DNA of 64,000 nucleotides from positions 261,945 through 325,944 of the forward strand of contig CANLMQ010000002.1 of NCBI GenBank assembly GCA_947492175.1, read 5' to 3'. Below the pieces are notes generated by a model that had not been told where the DNA came from, searched no databases, and saw only the letters and a program-made list of their open reading frames with translations. Made by a program: the position numbers and the translations under genes. Source of the stretch: an uncultured Draconibacterium sp. (GTDB lineage: Bacteria; Bacteroidota; Bacteroidia; Bacteroidales; Prolixibacteraceae). How positions within the stretch are numbered: position 1 is the stretch's first letter; each line of letters begins with the position of its first letter. Below are positions 1 to 8,942 of the stretch, piece by piece.

Positions 1-218
1 CGCTTTCTGAGGCTGAATTACTCGAAGAAGTTTATAAGAATCGCTGTATCGAATTATTTTTTACCGGACAGCGTTTAGCCGACAGCCGGCGTTTTCACCC
101 GAATGTGTCGATCAGTCCCAATACTGACATAACAAGTGAGCGAAATCGAAATTATTATCCATATCCGCAGGAAGAAAGAGACAATAATTCAAATTGTCCT
201 GTTGATCCTCAGATTTAG
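1..218 (+). CDS. SusD/RagB-like outer-membrane lipoprotein, C-terminal end (partial)
   Basis: Only the last 71 codons are in the window, read from base 3 to the TAG at 216-218. The peptide carries the pattern usual at the C-terminus of SusD/RagB proteins: a glutamate-rich helix, an R-x-I-E-L-F-F-T-G-Q-R segment followed by D-S-R-R-F, and then a YPYP-QEER-NN ending. In the family this lipoprotein sits on the cell surface and passes glycan to its TonB-dependent partner. The body of the gene and any SusC partner lie left of the window, so a second glycan or nutrient locus probably ends here. Family assignment is fair; the substrate is unknown. Confidence 0.65.
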   Translation, partial: LSEAELLEEVYKNRCIELFFTGQRLADSRRFHPNVSISPNTDITSERNRNYYPYPQEERDNNSNCPVDPQI

Positions 219-240
219 AAAATAATACAAACAGATACAA

Positions 241-272
241 GAAGCCCGGAATATTGATATTCCGGGCTTCTT
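241..272 (+). terminator. Rho-independent terminator after the SusD-like gene
   Basis: A perfect 14-bp inverted repeat (GAAGCCCGGAATAT and its complement, 2-nt centre) starts 22 nt after the stop codon and is followed by a short T-rich run. It separates the upstream locus from the cytochrome operon. Confidence 0.75.
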
Positions 273-572
273 AGTTTATACACATATCGAACATTGTATA
301 AAATATACCATTGCGGTAATTTAGAAAACTCCCACACAAAAGAATACACTTCTTCATTCTGTAATTGTTAATTATCGGTAGATGTCAAAGGGCTGTATAA
401 TCAAGAGTAGACACAATCATAAGAAAAATGCTGAAAGTCAATTGCAGAATTTTGCCCACACTCTGAAAAATAAAATTGTTATACTGAATACTTTATGTGG
501 CCCTACGAACGTATTGAGATAGTAAAATATCTTTATCTTTAAAGACAAACATTTAACTATATCACAACGAAT
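273..572. other. Intergenic region upstream of the cytochrome operon
   Basis: About 300 bases hold no convincing gene. The stretch is AT-rich and must contain the promoter of the operon that starts at 573. The only near match to a Bacteroidota -7 box is TATCTTTA about 40 bases before the start codon, which lacks the final G. No operator could be named. Confidence 0.4.
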
Positions 573-1442
573 ATGTCCGGATTGGCACATAAAATCTATC
601 TTTTCTCACTGGTAACAATAACAGTATTTGTATTTATTTACCTGAGTATTTATGGTGCCGAATATTACTTCACCGATCACGATCAACGTTTTTTCCACGA
701 ACAAAACGAACTTCTGAAACCAAGCGGGCTAGTTGGTCATGGTGCTGGAATTATTGGGGCACTTTTAATGACGGTTGGTGTTTTTGGGTACATGGCGCGT
801 AAAAGATTTCGTAGACTTTCGCGTTTGGGAATTCTTAAATACTGGCTCGAATTTCATATTTTTCTTTGTTCGCTTGGCCCCGTTTTGGTGCTTTATCATA
901 CCGCATTTAAATTTGGAGGATTGGTAGCCTTAAGTTTCTGGAGCATGGTAGCAGTTGTTATCAGCGGTATAATCGGGCGCTTTATCTACCTCCAAATTCC
1001 ACGTACTATTGAAGGCCGGGCCATGAGCATGAATGAATTAAACCTTAAAAAGGCTAAATTCAATTCCGACCTTAAAGCCCAGTTTTCGCTTGATAATGAG
1101 TTTATCGAACTTGTTAATACTTCTACTATTTCAGAAGACGATTTATACAAAGGGACTTTTTTCGGGAAAATTCTCAAACGTTTAAAATTTGAGAAACAAC
1201 AATTTAAATTAATAAATACCGAACTACAAATAAGAAAAATACCCAAAAGTAAACAGCGCCAAATTATACGATTTGTTCGTGCTGAAATTGTTTTGGGAAG
1301 ACGAATTGCCTGGCTCACTACCATGCAAAACTATCTCAGGTACTGGCATGTTCTGCATCTGCCTTTTGCACTCATCATGCTGATAATAATGATCATACAC
1401 ATAACAATAGCTGTTCTTTTCGGATCAACATGGATATTTTAA
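573..1442 (+). CDS. Cytochrome b-like integral membrane protein (putative quinone-side electron entry)
   Basis: The 289-residue protein has about five hydrophobic membrane segments (near residues 8-28, 56-73, 95-113, 118-140 and 258-285) with a charged loop of about 110 residues before the last. Six histidines lie in or beside them: H56, H95, H109, H259, H262 and H276, a spacing that fits axial ligation of b-type hemes. No named family was recognised from the sequence alone. It is first in a six-gene operon with a ferredoxin/flavin oxidoreductase and two multiheme cytochromes c, and overlaps the next gene by 13 nt, so an inner-membrane electron-transfer role is inferred. Heme binding itself is a prediction. 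Confidence 0.6.
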   Translation: MSGLAHKIYLFSLVTITVFVFIYLSIYGAEYYFTDHDQRFFHEQNELLKPSGLVGHGAGIIGALLMTVGVFGYMARKRFRRLSRLGILKYWLEFHIFLCSLGPVLVLYHTAFKFGGLVALSFWSMVAVVISGIIGRFIYLQIPRTIEGRAMSMNELNLKKAKFNSDLKAQFSLDNEFIELVNTSTISEDDLYKGTFFGKILKRLKFEKQQFKLINTELQIRKIPKSKQRQIIRFVRAEIVLGRRIAWLTTMQNYLRYWHVLHLPFALIMLIIMIIHITIAVLFGSTWIF

Positions 1443-2791
1443 TTATGGGAGCAGAACTGGATAAACTAATTATTTATGGTAGCGTTGGCCTGTTGCTTTT
1501 GGTTGTATTCTGGATTTATATCCGGAAACAACGAAAAGAATCGAAGGAAGTTGACGAGAAGATAAAAGTAGCCAAAGAAGAAGGTTTGTTCGAACCTGTT
1601 TCACTTCATCCCGTGGTGGATGTAAACTCGTGTATAAAAAGTGGAGCCTGTATTCTGGCGTGCCCCGAGCACGATATTCTGGGAATTCGGAACGGAAAAG
1701 CCACAGTAATAAATGCAAGTCGTTGTGTGGGTCATGGCGCCTGTTTTCATGCCTGCCCGACACAAGCCATCTCGCTGTTTATGGGAACCGAAAAACGTGG
1801 TGTTGATCTGCCGCATGTCAATCAGAATTTCGAAACCAATGTTCCCGGAATATTTATCGCCGGCGAAATGGGTGGAATGGGACTCATAAAAAATGCTGTT
1901 GAACAGGGGAAACAAGCCGTTGCAAACCTGGGAAAACGCATAAAACCAAACCATCAGTCAGAATACGATTTGGTTGTTATCGGTGCCGGCCCGGCAGGAA
2001 TATCTGCCAGTTTGCAAGCCCGTAAAATGAGATTAAAAACGATAACCCTCGAACAAGATACGCTGGGAGGTACAGTTTATACTTTTCCCCGGCAGAAAAT
2101 TGTTATGACCTCTCCCATGGATTTGCCGCTTCACGGAAAAGTCAAATTATACGAAACCAACAAAAAGGAATTGCTCGATCTTTGGACAGAAGTGCTGGGG
2201 AAAAATGAAATCGAAATCCGGGAAAAGAAAAAAGTAGAAGAAGTAACTACTGAAAATGGAGGTTTTATCGTTAGAACAAAAACAGGCGAAACATTTTATA
2301 CACAAAAAGTTTTGCTTGCCATTGGCCGACGCGGAACTCCCCGAAAGTTGGGAATTCCTGGTGAAAGTTCTGAAAAAGTTGCCTATCGTTTATTGGAACC
2401 CGAACTAATTCATAACAAAAAAATACTGGTGGTTGGTGGTGGCGATTCTGCCATTGAATCGGCACTGCTTTTAATGAATGAAAATGAGGTGACACTCTCC
2501 TATCGCAAGGATACATTTTCGAGGTTAAAACCTAAAAACAACGAAAAATTCAAGGAGGCAATTGCTAAAAATAAGATTAGCTCAGTACTTAATTCGAACC
2601 TAATTTCGATTGAAAAAAATGACATCACACTGAAACTGAATACAGCCGGTGATTTAAAACTGGAAAACGACTTAGTATACATTTTTGCCGGAGGTGAGCT
2701 GCCTACTGCATTTCTGAAAAAAGCAGGTATCGCAATCAGCACCAAATTTGGCGAGGCCATTTTAACACATAAAAAAACCAACTTAATTTGA
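1430..2791 (+). CDS. Membrane-anchored ferredoxin-like FAD/NAD(P)-binding oxidoreductase
   Basis: The 453-residue protein has an N-terminal membrane helix (about 13-30), a ferredoxin-like region (66-112) and a thioredoxin-reductase-type flavoprotein (about 178-450). The FAD site GAGPAG is at 185-190 and a second nucleotide site GGGDSA at 336-341. The two iron-sulfur motifs read C68-x5-C74-x3-C78-P and C99-x5-C105-x3-C109-P: the second cysteine of a canonical CxxCxxCxxxCP is Ser71 in one and His102 in the other. The region after the clusters (to about 165) resembles a flavoprotein C-terminal segment placed before the FAD domain. It probably moves electrons between NAD(P)H or a flavin and the membrane cytochrome. 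Met6 is an alternative start that would reduce the overlap with the upstream gene. Confidence 0.75.
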   Translation: MDILIMGAELDKLIIYGSVGLLLLVVFWIYIRKQRKESKEVDEKIKVAKEEGLFEPVSLHPVVDVNSCIKSGACILACPEHDILGIRNGKATVINASRCVGHGACFHACPTQAISLFMGTEKRGVDLPHVNQNFETNVPGIFIAGEMGGMGLIKNAVEQGKQAVANLGKRIKPNHQSEYDLVVIGAGPAGISASLQARKMRLKTITLEQDTLGGTVYTFPRQKIVMTSPMDLPLHGKVKLYETNKKELLDLWTEVLGKNEIEIREKKKVEEVTTENGGFIVRTKTGETFYTQKVLLAIGRRGTPRKLGIPGESSEKVAYRLLEPELIHNKKILVVGGGDSAIESALLLMNENEVTLSYRKDTFSRLKPKNNEKFKEAIAKNKISSVLNSNLISIEKNDITLKLNTAGDLKLENDLVYIFAGGELPTAFLKKAGIAISTKFGEAILTHKKTNLI

Positions 2792-4374
2792 GAAATGAAT
2801 TAAAATATTATTTATTCATTTTAATCCTGATTGTTACAAATCAGGTGTTTGCTCAGCTTTCGCCAGGCGAATTATCCAATGCCCACGCTCACCTCGAAGG
2901 CATGAAAAACTGCACCAGCTGCCACGTTTTAGGCGAAAAAGAAACCACCTCTAAATGTTTGGAATGCCACACAGAAATTCAGCAATTAATACAAGAAGGG
3001 AAAGGGTATCATTCTTCGGCAGAGGTAAAAGGGAAAAAATGTGCCGAATGCCACGGCGAACATTTTGGGCGCAATTTCCAGGTTACGCGTTTCGACCAGG
3101 AAAACTTTAATCATGTGTTAACAGGCTACATGCTGGAAGGGAAACACAATTGGATTAAGTGCAACGATTGCCATAATCCCGAATTAGTCAAACGTAAAAT
3201 TTCACAAAAAAAAGGAAGCACGTTTCTAGGACTGGGAACAGAGTGTTTATCGTGCCATACTGATTTTCACCAGAATACACTTTCGTCAAATTGTACTTCA
3301 TGTCACAACCAAAATGCTTTTCGCCCGGCAACAGGATTTAATCACAATGAAACCCGGTTTGTATTAACAGGAAAACACAAAGAAATAGAATGCGCGGCCT
3401 GCCACAAAACATCGCAAAAAAACGGGCAGAAATTTCAGCAGTTTGCCGGTATTAAATTTGAAAACTGCACCAGCTGCCACAACGATGTACATAAAAACAA
3501 GTTTGGAAATGACTGCCGAAAGTGCCACAACGAATTTTCATTTAAGCAGGTTAAAAGTCTTACCTCGTTTAACCACGAGCAAACAGACTTCCCTTTGCGC
3601 GGAATGCACCGGTCGGTAAACTGTAAGGCTTGTCACAAGACAAGTTTAACCAAAGCACAAAAACATACGCTCTGCACCGATTGTCACAACGACTATCATG
3701 AAACCCAATTTGAGAAAAACGGAATTACGACTGATTGTATTGAATGCCACACAGTAAATGGTTTTTCTCCTTCAAACTACACAATCGAACAACACAAACT
3801 CACTCAATTCTCTCTTGAAGGATCACACGTGGCCACTCCTTGTTTTGCTTGTCACAAACGTGAGGCGAAATGGGATTTTTCCAACACAAAAACACGTTGC
3901 ATCGACTGTCATGAGAACATTCATAAAAATGCCATAAGCACTAAATACTTTCCTGAAAACGATTGCCGGAGTTGTCATTCCACAGCAGTTTGGACTGAAA
4001 TTCAGTTTAATCATAATCAGACTAACTATAAATTAGAAGGAAAACACATGGAAGTTTCTTGCCGGAATTGTCATTTTTCAGAACAAAACGAAACGAGAGT
4101 ACAACTGTTTACAAATCTTTCCTCATCGTGCGAGGACTGTCATAATGATGTTCATTTTAACCAGTTTGAATTGAACAAAAGAACCGATTGCGAGCGTTGC
4201 CATACCACCAACAACTGGAACCCTGAAAAATTTAATCATAACAATACCCGTTTTAGATTGGATGGTGAACATGTTGGATTGGATTGCGTACAATGTCACA
4301 AACCAACCGATGGATTAATTCAAAACTATATGATATACAAATTTGAAGATATCACATGCGCAGCTTGTCATTAA
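2788..4374 (+). CDS. Periplasmic multiheme cytochrome c with 20 CxxCH motifs
   Basis: Translation starts at a TTG that overlaps the previous stop (TTGA); no ATG occurs before the signal peptide, so this start is forced. Residues 1-22 form a signal peptide cleaved after VFA. Twenty CxxCH heme-attachment sites follow over about 500 residues, the last being the C-terminal residues CAACH. Between them runs a recurring F-N-H-x2-T-x-F-x-L-x-G-x-H motif, whose histidines are likely distal ligands for bis-histidine hemes. The gene overlaps the next cytochrome by 19 nt. It probably forms a long-range electron wire in the periplasm. The exact electron donor and acceptor cannot be read from the sequence. 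Confidence 0.88.
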   Translation: MRNELKYYLFILILIVTNQVFAQLSPGELSNAHAHLEGMKNCTSCHVLGEKETTSKCLECHTEIQQLIQEGKGYHSSAEVKGKKCAECHGEHFGRNFQVTRFDQENFNHVLTGYMLEGKHNWIKCNDCHNPELVKRKISQKKGSTFLGLGTECLSCHTDFHQNTLSSNCTSCHNQNAFRPATGFNHNETRFVLTGKHKEIECAACHKTSQKNGQKFQQFAGIKFENCTSCHNDVHKNKFGNDCRKCHNEFSFKQVKSLTSFNHEQTDFPLRGMHRSVNCKACHKTSLTKAQKHTLCTDCHNDYHETQFEKNGITTDCIECHTVNGFSPSNYTIEQHKLTQFSLEGSHVATPCFACHKREAKWDFSNTKTRCIDCHENIHKNAISTKYFPENDCRSCHSTAVWTEIQFNHNQTNYKLEGKHMEVSCRNCHFSEQNETRVQLFTNLSSSCEDCHNDVHFNQFELNKRTDCERCHTTNNWNPEKFNHNNTRFRLDGEHVGLDCVQCHKPTDGLIQNYMIYKFEDITCAACH

Positions 4375-6479
4375 ATATTGTAATCCTGATTTGGGCTTTT
4401 GTTGCAGCAGCACAGGAAAATCCACATGGCGAACAATTGAAACAGGATTGCTCGGATTGCCACACCACTGAAGGGTGGAATTTTGTAAATACCGGAAAGT
4501 TTAACCACAAAACCACCAATTTTACATTGGAAGGACAACACAAAGTTACCGAATGTACAACCTGCCACACTTCGTTGGTTTTTTCGGAAGCCAAAACCAG
4601 TTGTGTCGATTGCCATACCGATATGCACAATACAACGGTAGGATCGGATTGCGCACGCTGTCACAATTCCCAGTCGTGGATTGTTTCAAACATCACCGAA
4701 CTGCACCAAATGAGTCGCTTCCCGTTACTCGGTGCACACACTACCGCTGATTGCTACAACTGTCACACATCCGTATCGCGACTGGAGTTTGAACCATTGG
4801 GCGTAGAATGTATCGACTGCCACCGACAAGACTATATGGCCACAACAAATCCAAACCACCAGCAAGCAGGACTTTCAACCAATTGTATTGAATGCCATAA
4901 AATTGATGCGCACGAATGGTCGGCCTCCGGAATAAACCACGACTTTTTCCCGCTTACTTTAGGACACGCAATTAACCAATGTGCAGCTTGTCATACTTCC
5001 GGTATATCAGAACCTGTTTCAAACGATTGTTACAGTTGTCATCAAAACGATTATTTGAATGCCACCAATCCATCGCATCAAAATTCAGCCTTCTCAACCA
5101 ATTGCCTGGATTGCCACACTACCAATCCCGATTGGAATCCGGCAGAGTTTAAAACTCACGATAATCTCTTTCCGATATACTCTGGAAAACACAATGGAGA
5201 ATGGAACAACTGTACCGATTGCCACCAACAACCTGAAAACTATTCGGTTTTTAGTTGTACCGATTGTCACGAACACAACAAACCGGACACAGATGACGAT
5301 CACAAAGATGTAGCCGGTTATTCATATAATAGCACAGCTTGCCTGGCTTGTCATCCAACCGGTAATGAAGAATCGGCATTCAATCATAATGCAACCACTT
5401 TCCCACTAAAAGGCGCACATGTATCTACAGAGTGTTCTGCATGTCATACATCTGGTTATGCAGAAACTTCAACCGACTGTAACCATTGCCACTCTGCAAA
5501 TTTTAACCAGGCTGCAAATCCTGATCATGTAAGTGCGGGAATTTCAACCGATTGTGCAACCTGCCATATTGAAAATGGATGGACACCTTCGAATTTCAAC
5601 CACACAACTACCACAGGATTTGAGTTAATTGGAGGACATGCAGGAAGACAGTGTGCTGATTGTCACCAGGGAACAACAAGCGGAGCCAATTCGGATTGTA
5701 TCAGTTGTCACCAGAACAATTACAACGAAGCTAAAGACCATGTTACACAGGGATTCCCAACCAATTGTTTGCAATGCCACACAATAAACAGCTGGGATGC
5801 TGCCAACTTCGATCATAACAATACCAACTTTCCACTTACCGGAGCGCATATTGCTACTGAGTGTGCTAGTTGCCATTCTTCAGGCTACACCGGAACAAAT
5901 ACATTATGCTCTGGATGCCATCAAACACAATACAACAATACTACAAATCCTAACCATATATCTCTTGGTATATCTGCAGAGTGCGAAAATTGTCACACTA
6001 CCGCCCCCGGTTGGGCTCCGGCATTATTCCCAAATCATAGCGATTACTATACCTTAAGCGGAGCTCATGCGCTTGTGGCAAACAGTTGTTATTTATGTCA
6101 CTCAGGAAATTACACCAACACTCCCAATACTTGTTACAACTGCCACTCCAACGATTACAACAATACCACTGATCCCAACCATCTTTCGGCACAATTTTCA
6201 ACCGATTGCCAAACATGCCATACTGAAAGTGCCTGGACTCCCTCAACTTTTAATCACGACAACCAGTATTTCCCAATTTATTCGGGGGAACATCGGGGCG
6301 AATGGAACACGTGTACTGATTGCCATACCCTATCTGCTAATTTCTCCGCCTTTTCATGTTTAAATTGCCACGAGCATAATATTACCGATATGAATGCTAA
6401 GCACCAGGAAGTATCTGATTATGCATACAACAGCGCCAGCTGTCTGGCGTGCCATCCAACCGGTAATGCAGATGACTAA
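4356..6479 (+). CDS. Multiheme cytochrome c with 28 CxxCH motifs in repeated modules
   Basis: A 707-residue exported protein: signal peptide 1-20 (VAAAQ), then 28 CxxCH motifs. The sequence is built from recurring blocks of about 70 residues with the order CxxCH, TTNPNH, STxCxxCH, W-x-P-x-x-FNH, F-P-L-x-G-x-H, CxxCH. One longer block (FPIYSGxHxGEW ... CLACHPTGN) occurs twice, near residues 270-330 and 635-703, and the protein ends just after the second copy. The start lies inside the end of the 20-heme gene, implying translational coupling. Together with its neighbour it gives 48 predicted hemes. It may be periplasmic or surface-exposed; the adjacent barrel gene favours passage across the outer membrane, which is inference. 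Confidence 0.87.
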   Translation: MRSLSLNIVILIWAFVAAAQENPHGEQLKQDCSDCHTTEGWNFVNTGKFNHKTTNFTLEGQHKVTECTTCHTSLVFSEAKTSCVDCHTDMHNTTVGSDCARCHNSQSWIVSNITELHQMSRFPLLGAHTTADCYNCHTSVSRLEFEPLGVECIDCHRQDYMATTNPNHQQAGLSTNCIECHKIDAHEWSASGINHDFFPLTLGHAINQCAACHTSGISEPVSNDCYSCHQNDYLNATNPSHQNSAFSTNCLDCHTTNPDWNPAEFKTHDNLFPIYSGKHNGEWNNCTDCHQQPENYSVFSCTDCHEHNKPDTDDDHKDVAGYSYNSTACLACHPTGNEESAFNHNATTFPLKGAHVSTECSACHTSGYAETSTDCNHCHSANFNQAANPDHVSAGISTDCATCHIENGWTPSNFNHTTTTGFELIGGHAGRQCADCHQGTTSGANSDCISCHQNNYNEAKDHVTQGFPTNCLQCHTINSWDAANFDHNNTNFPLTGAHIATECASCHSSGYTGTNTLCSGCHQTQYNNTTNPNHISLGISAECENCHTTAPGWAPALFPNHSDYYTLSGAHALVANSCYLCHSGNYTNTPNTCYNCHSNDYNNTTDPNHLSAQFSTDCQTCHTESAWTPSTFNHDNQYFPIYSGEHRGEWNTCTDCHTLSANFSAFSCLNCHEHNITDMNAKHQEVSDYAYNSASCLACHPTGNADD

Positions 6480-8097
6480 AAACAAGCAACATATCAGGAT
6501 TTTGTTACTGCCATTGATTCTGCTTCCCGGATTCTTTCATCTTAATGCACAGGAATACAAAAGGCTGGATGGTGAAGTTTCGTACATAAGCGGTCAAAAT
6601 ATCTATGTGAAATTCAAAAGCACTCAGGGAATTGCAAATGGAGATACACTTTTTATCCTGCAAAACAATCAACCAGAACCTGCATTGCAGGTTATGCACC
6701 ATTCTTCCATTTCATGTCTTTGCACCTCCATTGGAAACTTAACATTTAAAGTAGGAGACAAAATATCAGGTAAAATTGCTCTCCCAAAAGAAACCACTAT
6801 TGTACCCGAACAAGAACCAACAGTTATTGAAGAGGATGTTAATCAACAGGTTTTAAAGACATCAGCTACCTGGCGACCAAAAACCGATACAAAAGGAAAA
6901 GTAACGGGACGTTTGTCGCTTGCATCATATTCCAATTTCTCAGATGCCACCGACAATGATTACCATCGTTTTCGATACACACTTTCCATGCATGCCCAAA
7001 ACATCTCCAGATCAAAAGTTTCGCTTGAAACTTATCTATCGTTTTCACACAAATTGAATGAGTGGGACGTAGTTCAGGAAAACCTAAACAATGCACTAAA
7101 AATATACAGCCTGGCTTTAGAATACGATTTTAATAAAAGTACATCGTTATGGGCAGGCCGTAAAATTAACCCCAAAATTGCAAACCTGGGAGCAGTTGAC
7201 GGGCTTCAGTTTCAGAAAAAATGGAATGATTTTTATGTGGGAGCAGTAGCTGGTTCCCGACCTGACTTTACGGATTACGGATTTAATCCCGACTTACTGG
7301 AATACGGAGCATACATCGGACACAACACAAAATCGGGAAATGGTTTTGCCCAATCGTCGCTGGCTGTATTCGAGCAAAAAAACAAAGGAAATACCGATCG
7401 TCGTTTTGTTTATTTTCAACACAGTAATACGCTGCTTAAAAATGTCTCGTTTTTTTCTTCTTTCGAAATTGATTTGTATAAACTCGAAAATCAGAAAGCA
7501 AAAAACACGCTGAGTTTAACGGGATTGTATCTTTCGCTGCGTTACCGGGTGTCGCGCCAACTTTCGCTGTTCGGATCGTACGATAACCGCAAAAACGTAA
7601 TTTATTACGAAACATTTAGAAATTACACCGATGAGATTTTGCAACAGGCTGCCCGCCAGGGATTCAGGGCAAGAATAAACTACCGTCCTTTAAACCAACT
7701 CATGTTGGGTGTTAATGCCGGTACTCGTTTTCGCGAAGGCGATACCCGCCATACCAATACACTAAATGGTTACGCCACGTACACCCGGATTCCCGGCATT
7801 AAAACATCGCTCACATTGTCGGCAAATTTAATGCAAAACAGCTATCTCAACGGTCAGGTGTTTGGCGCACGTTTATCAAAAGATTTGGCAAGCAATAAAC
7901 TTTTCACAACGCTTAATTACCGGTTGGTAAACTTTGATTATGTAAATACGGCATCACAAATAAATCATCACATTGCCGAAATTGATTTATCATATCGGTT
8001 CAACAAAAAGTTATATATTGCTGTTAATTTTGAAACAACTTTTCAGGAGGCAAACATGTACAACAGGGTTTACCTAAACCTGAGAAAAAAATTTTAA
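6472..8097 (+). CDS. Predicted outer-membrane beta-barrel protein of the cytochrome operon
   Basis: The ATG at 6472 overlaps the end of the 28-heme gene by 8 nt and is followed at once by a signal peptide (IRILLLPLILLPGFFHLNAQ), so it is preferred over an in-frame ATG at 6394 inside the cytochrome gene. The 541-residue protein has a small N-terminal domain (about 25-110, possibly an SH3/OB-like barrel), a linker, and about 380 residues of alternating amphipathic strands with aromatic girdles, ending in LNLRKKF with a terminal phenylalanine typical of barrels. No MtrB family match could be asserted. Position directly after two multiheme cytochromes suggests a porin-cytochrome partner or sheath. 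Confidence 0.6.
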   Translation: MTKNKQHIRILLLPLILLPGFFHLNAQEYKRLDGEVSYISGQNIYVKFKSTQGIANGDTLFILQNNQPEPALQVMHHSSISCLCTSIGNLTFKVGDKISGKIALPKETTIVPEQEPTVIEEDVNQQVLKTSATWRPKTDTKGKVTGRLSLASYSNFSDATDNDYHRFRYTLSMHAQNISRSKVSLETYLSFSHKLNEWDVVQENLNNALKIYSLALEYDFNKSTSLWAGRKINPKIANLGAVDGLQFQKKWNDFYVGAVAGSRPDFTDYGFNPDLLEYGAYIGHNTKSGNGFAQSSLAVFEQKNKGNTDRRFVYFQHSNTLLKNVSFFSSFEIDLYKLENQKAKNTLSLTGLYLSLRYRVSRQLSLFGSYDNRKNVIYYETFRNYTDEILQQAARQGFRARINYRPLNQLMLGVNAGTRFREGDTRHTNTLNGYATYTRIPGIKTSLTLSANLMQNSYLNGQVFGARLSKDLASNKLFTTLNYRLVNFDYVNTASQINHHIAEIDLSYRFNKKLYIAVNFETTFQEANMYNRVYLNLRKKF

Positions 8098-8114
8098 ACC
8101 ATAAATTACTGAAT

Positions 8115-8852
8115 ATGAAATTGTATCAAATAGTACTGCTCGTGTTTCTTATTGTTTCAGCCTCTTGTGTTAAGAATAAAAAAGGAGTTCCGGTTACAAA
8201 CCCAATGCCTTCAAACATAAAATCTTTCGAGGTTACCGAAGTTATTCAAACCTCGAAATACACTTATATGAAAGTGAATGAAAATTCAGCCGAACGGTGG
8301 GTTGCGGTTACAAGAATGGAAGCAGCAAAAGGCGACAAACTTTATTACGACAGCGAGTTACAAATGACCAATTTTCACAGTAAAGAACTTGATCGCAATT
8401 TTGAAACCATTTACTTTATAAATACGGTTAGTACCAATCCTATTGCCGGTCATTCTTCAGCTGCATCTGATCCGATGGTTGCTGCACATTCAGGCAAAAA
8501 ACAGGCACAACAAAACAATACTATTTCTGTTGAAAAGGCTGAGAATGAAATTACAATTGCTCAAATTTTTGAGAATCCTTCGAAATTCAGTAATAAGGAA
8601 ATTGAAATCAGAGGAATTGTTGTTAAAGTAAACAAACAGGTAATGGGGAAAAACTGGATTCATATTCAGGACGGATCAAGTTTCAACAACCGCTTTGATC
8701 TTACCATAACCAGCCAGGATCTTCCTTCGGTAAACGATGACGTAACTTTTAAAGGAACTATCTTCTTAAACAAAGACTTTGGGGCAGGATATTTCTACGA
8801 TGTAATTATGGAGAATTCTGTAATGGTAAATAAACAAACGGTTACATTATAA
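8115..8852 (+). CDS. Lipoprotein with C-terminal OB-fold-like domain
   Basis: Residues 1-18 form a lipoprotein signal with lipobox SASC. An N-terminal domain (about 35-105) contains the pattern SKYTYMKV ... RWVAVTRMEAAKGD ... LYYDSELQM, and a C-terminal region (about 145-240) resembles the OB-fold domain used by tRNA-anti/BOF-type proteins (KEIEIRGIVVKVNK, NWIHIQDGS, DDVTFKGTI). Proteins of this shape are known next to c-type cytochrome and nitrite-reductase genes, which agrees with its place as last gene of the cytochrome operon, 17 nt after the barrel gene. A role in assembling or capping the conduit is inferred; no ligand is visible. Confidence 0.6.
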   Translation: MKLYQIVLLVFLIVSASCVKNKKGVPVTNPMPSNIKSFEVTEVIQTSKYTYMKVNENSAERWVAVTRMEAAKGDKLYYDSELQMTNFHSKELDRNFETIYFINTVSTNPIAGHSSAASDPMVAAHSGKKQAQQNNTISVEKAENEITIAQIFENPSKFSNKEIEIRGIVVKVNKQVMGKNWIHIQDGSSFNNRFDLTITSQDLPSVNDDVTFKGTIFLNKDFGAGYFYDVIMENSVMVNKQTVTL

Positions 8853-8870
8853 TCCGAAGCTTAAAACATA

Positions 8871-8906
8871 AAAAAACGGGAGCCGAATAATTACTCCCGT
8901 TTTTTT
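8871..8906. terminator. Bidirectional terminator between converging operons
   Basis: AAAAAACGGGAG and CTCCCGTTTTTT form a 12-bp stem around an 11-nt loop, with a T-run on both strands. It can end both the cytochrome operon (+) and the laminarin-type operon (-). Confidence 0.85.
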
Positions 8907-8942
8907 ATAATATGCAGTGTCATCAATTCTAGAAACAGTAAA

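Noticed and set aside
6394..6471. Upstream ATG for the beta-barrel gene
   Set aside because: It would place 26 residues before the signal peptide, inside the coding part of the 28-heme cytochrome.
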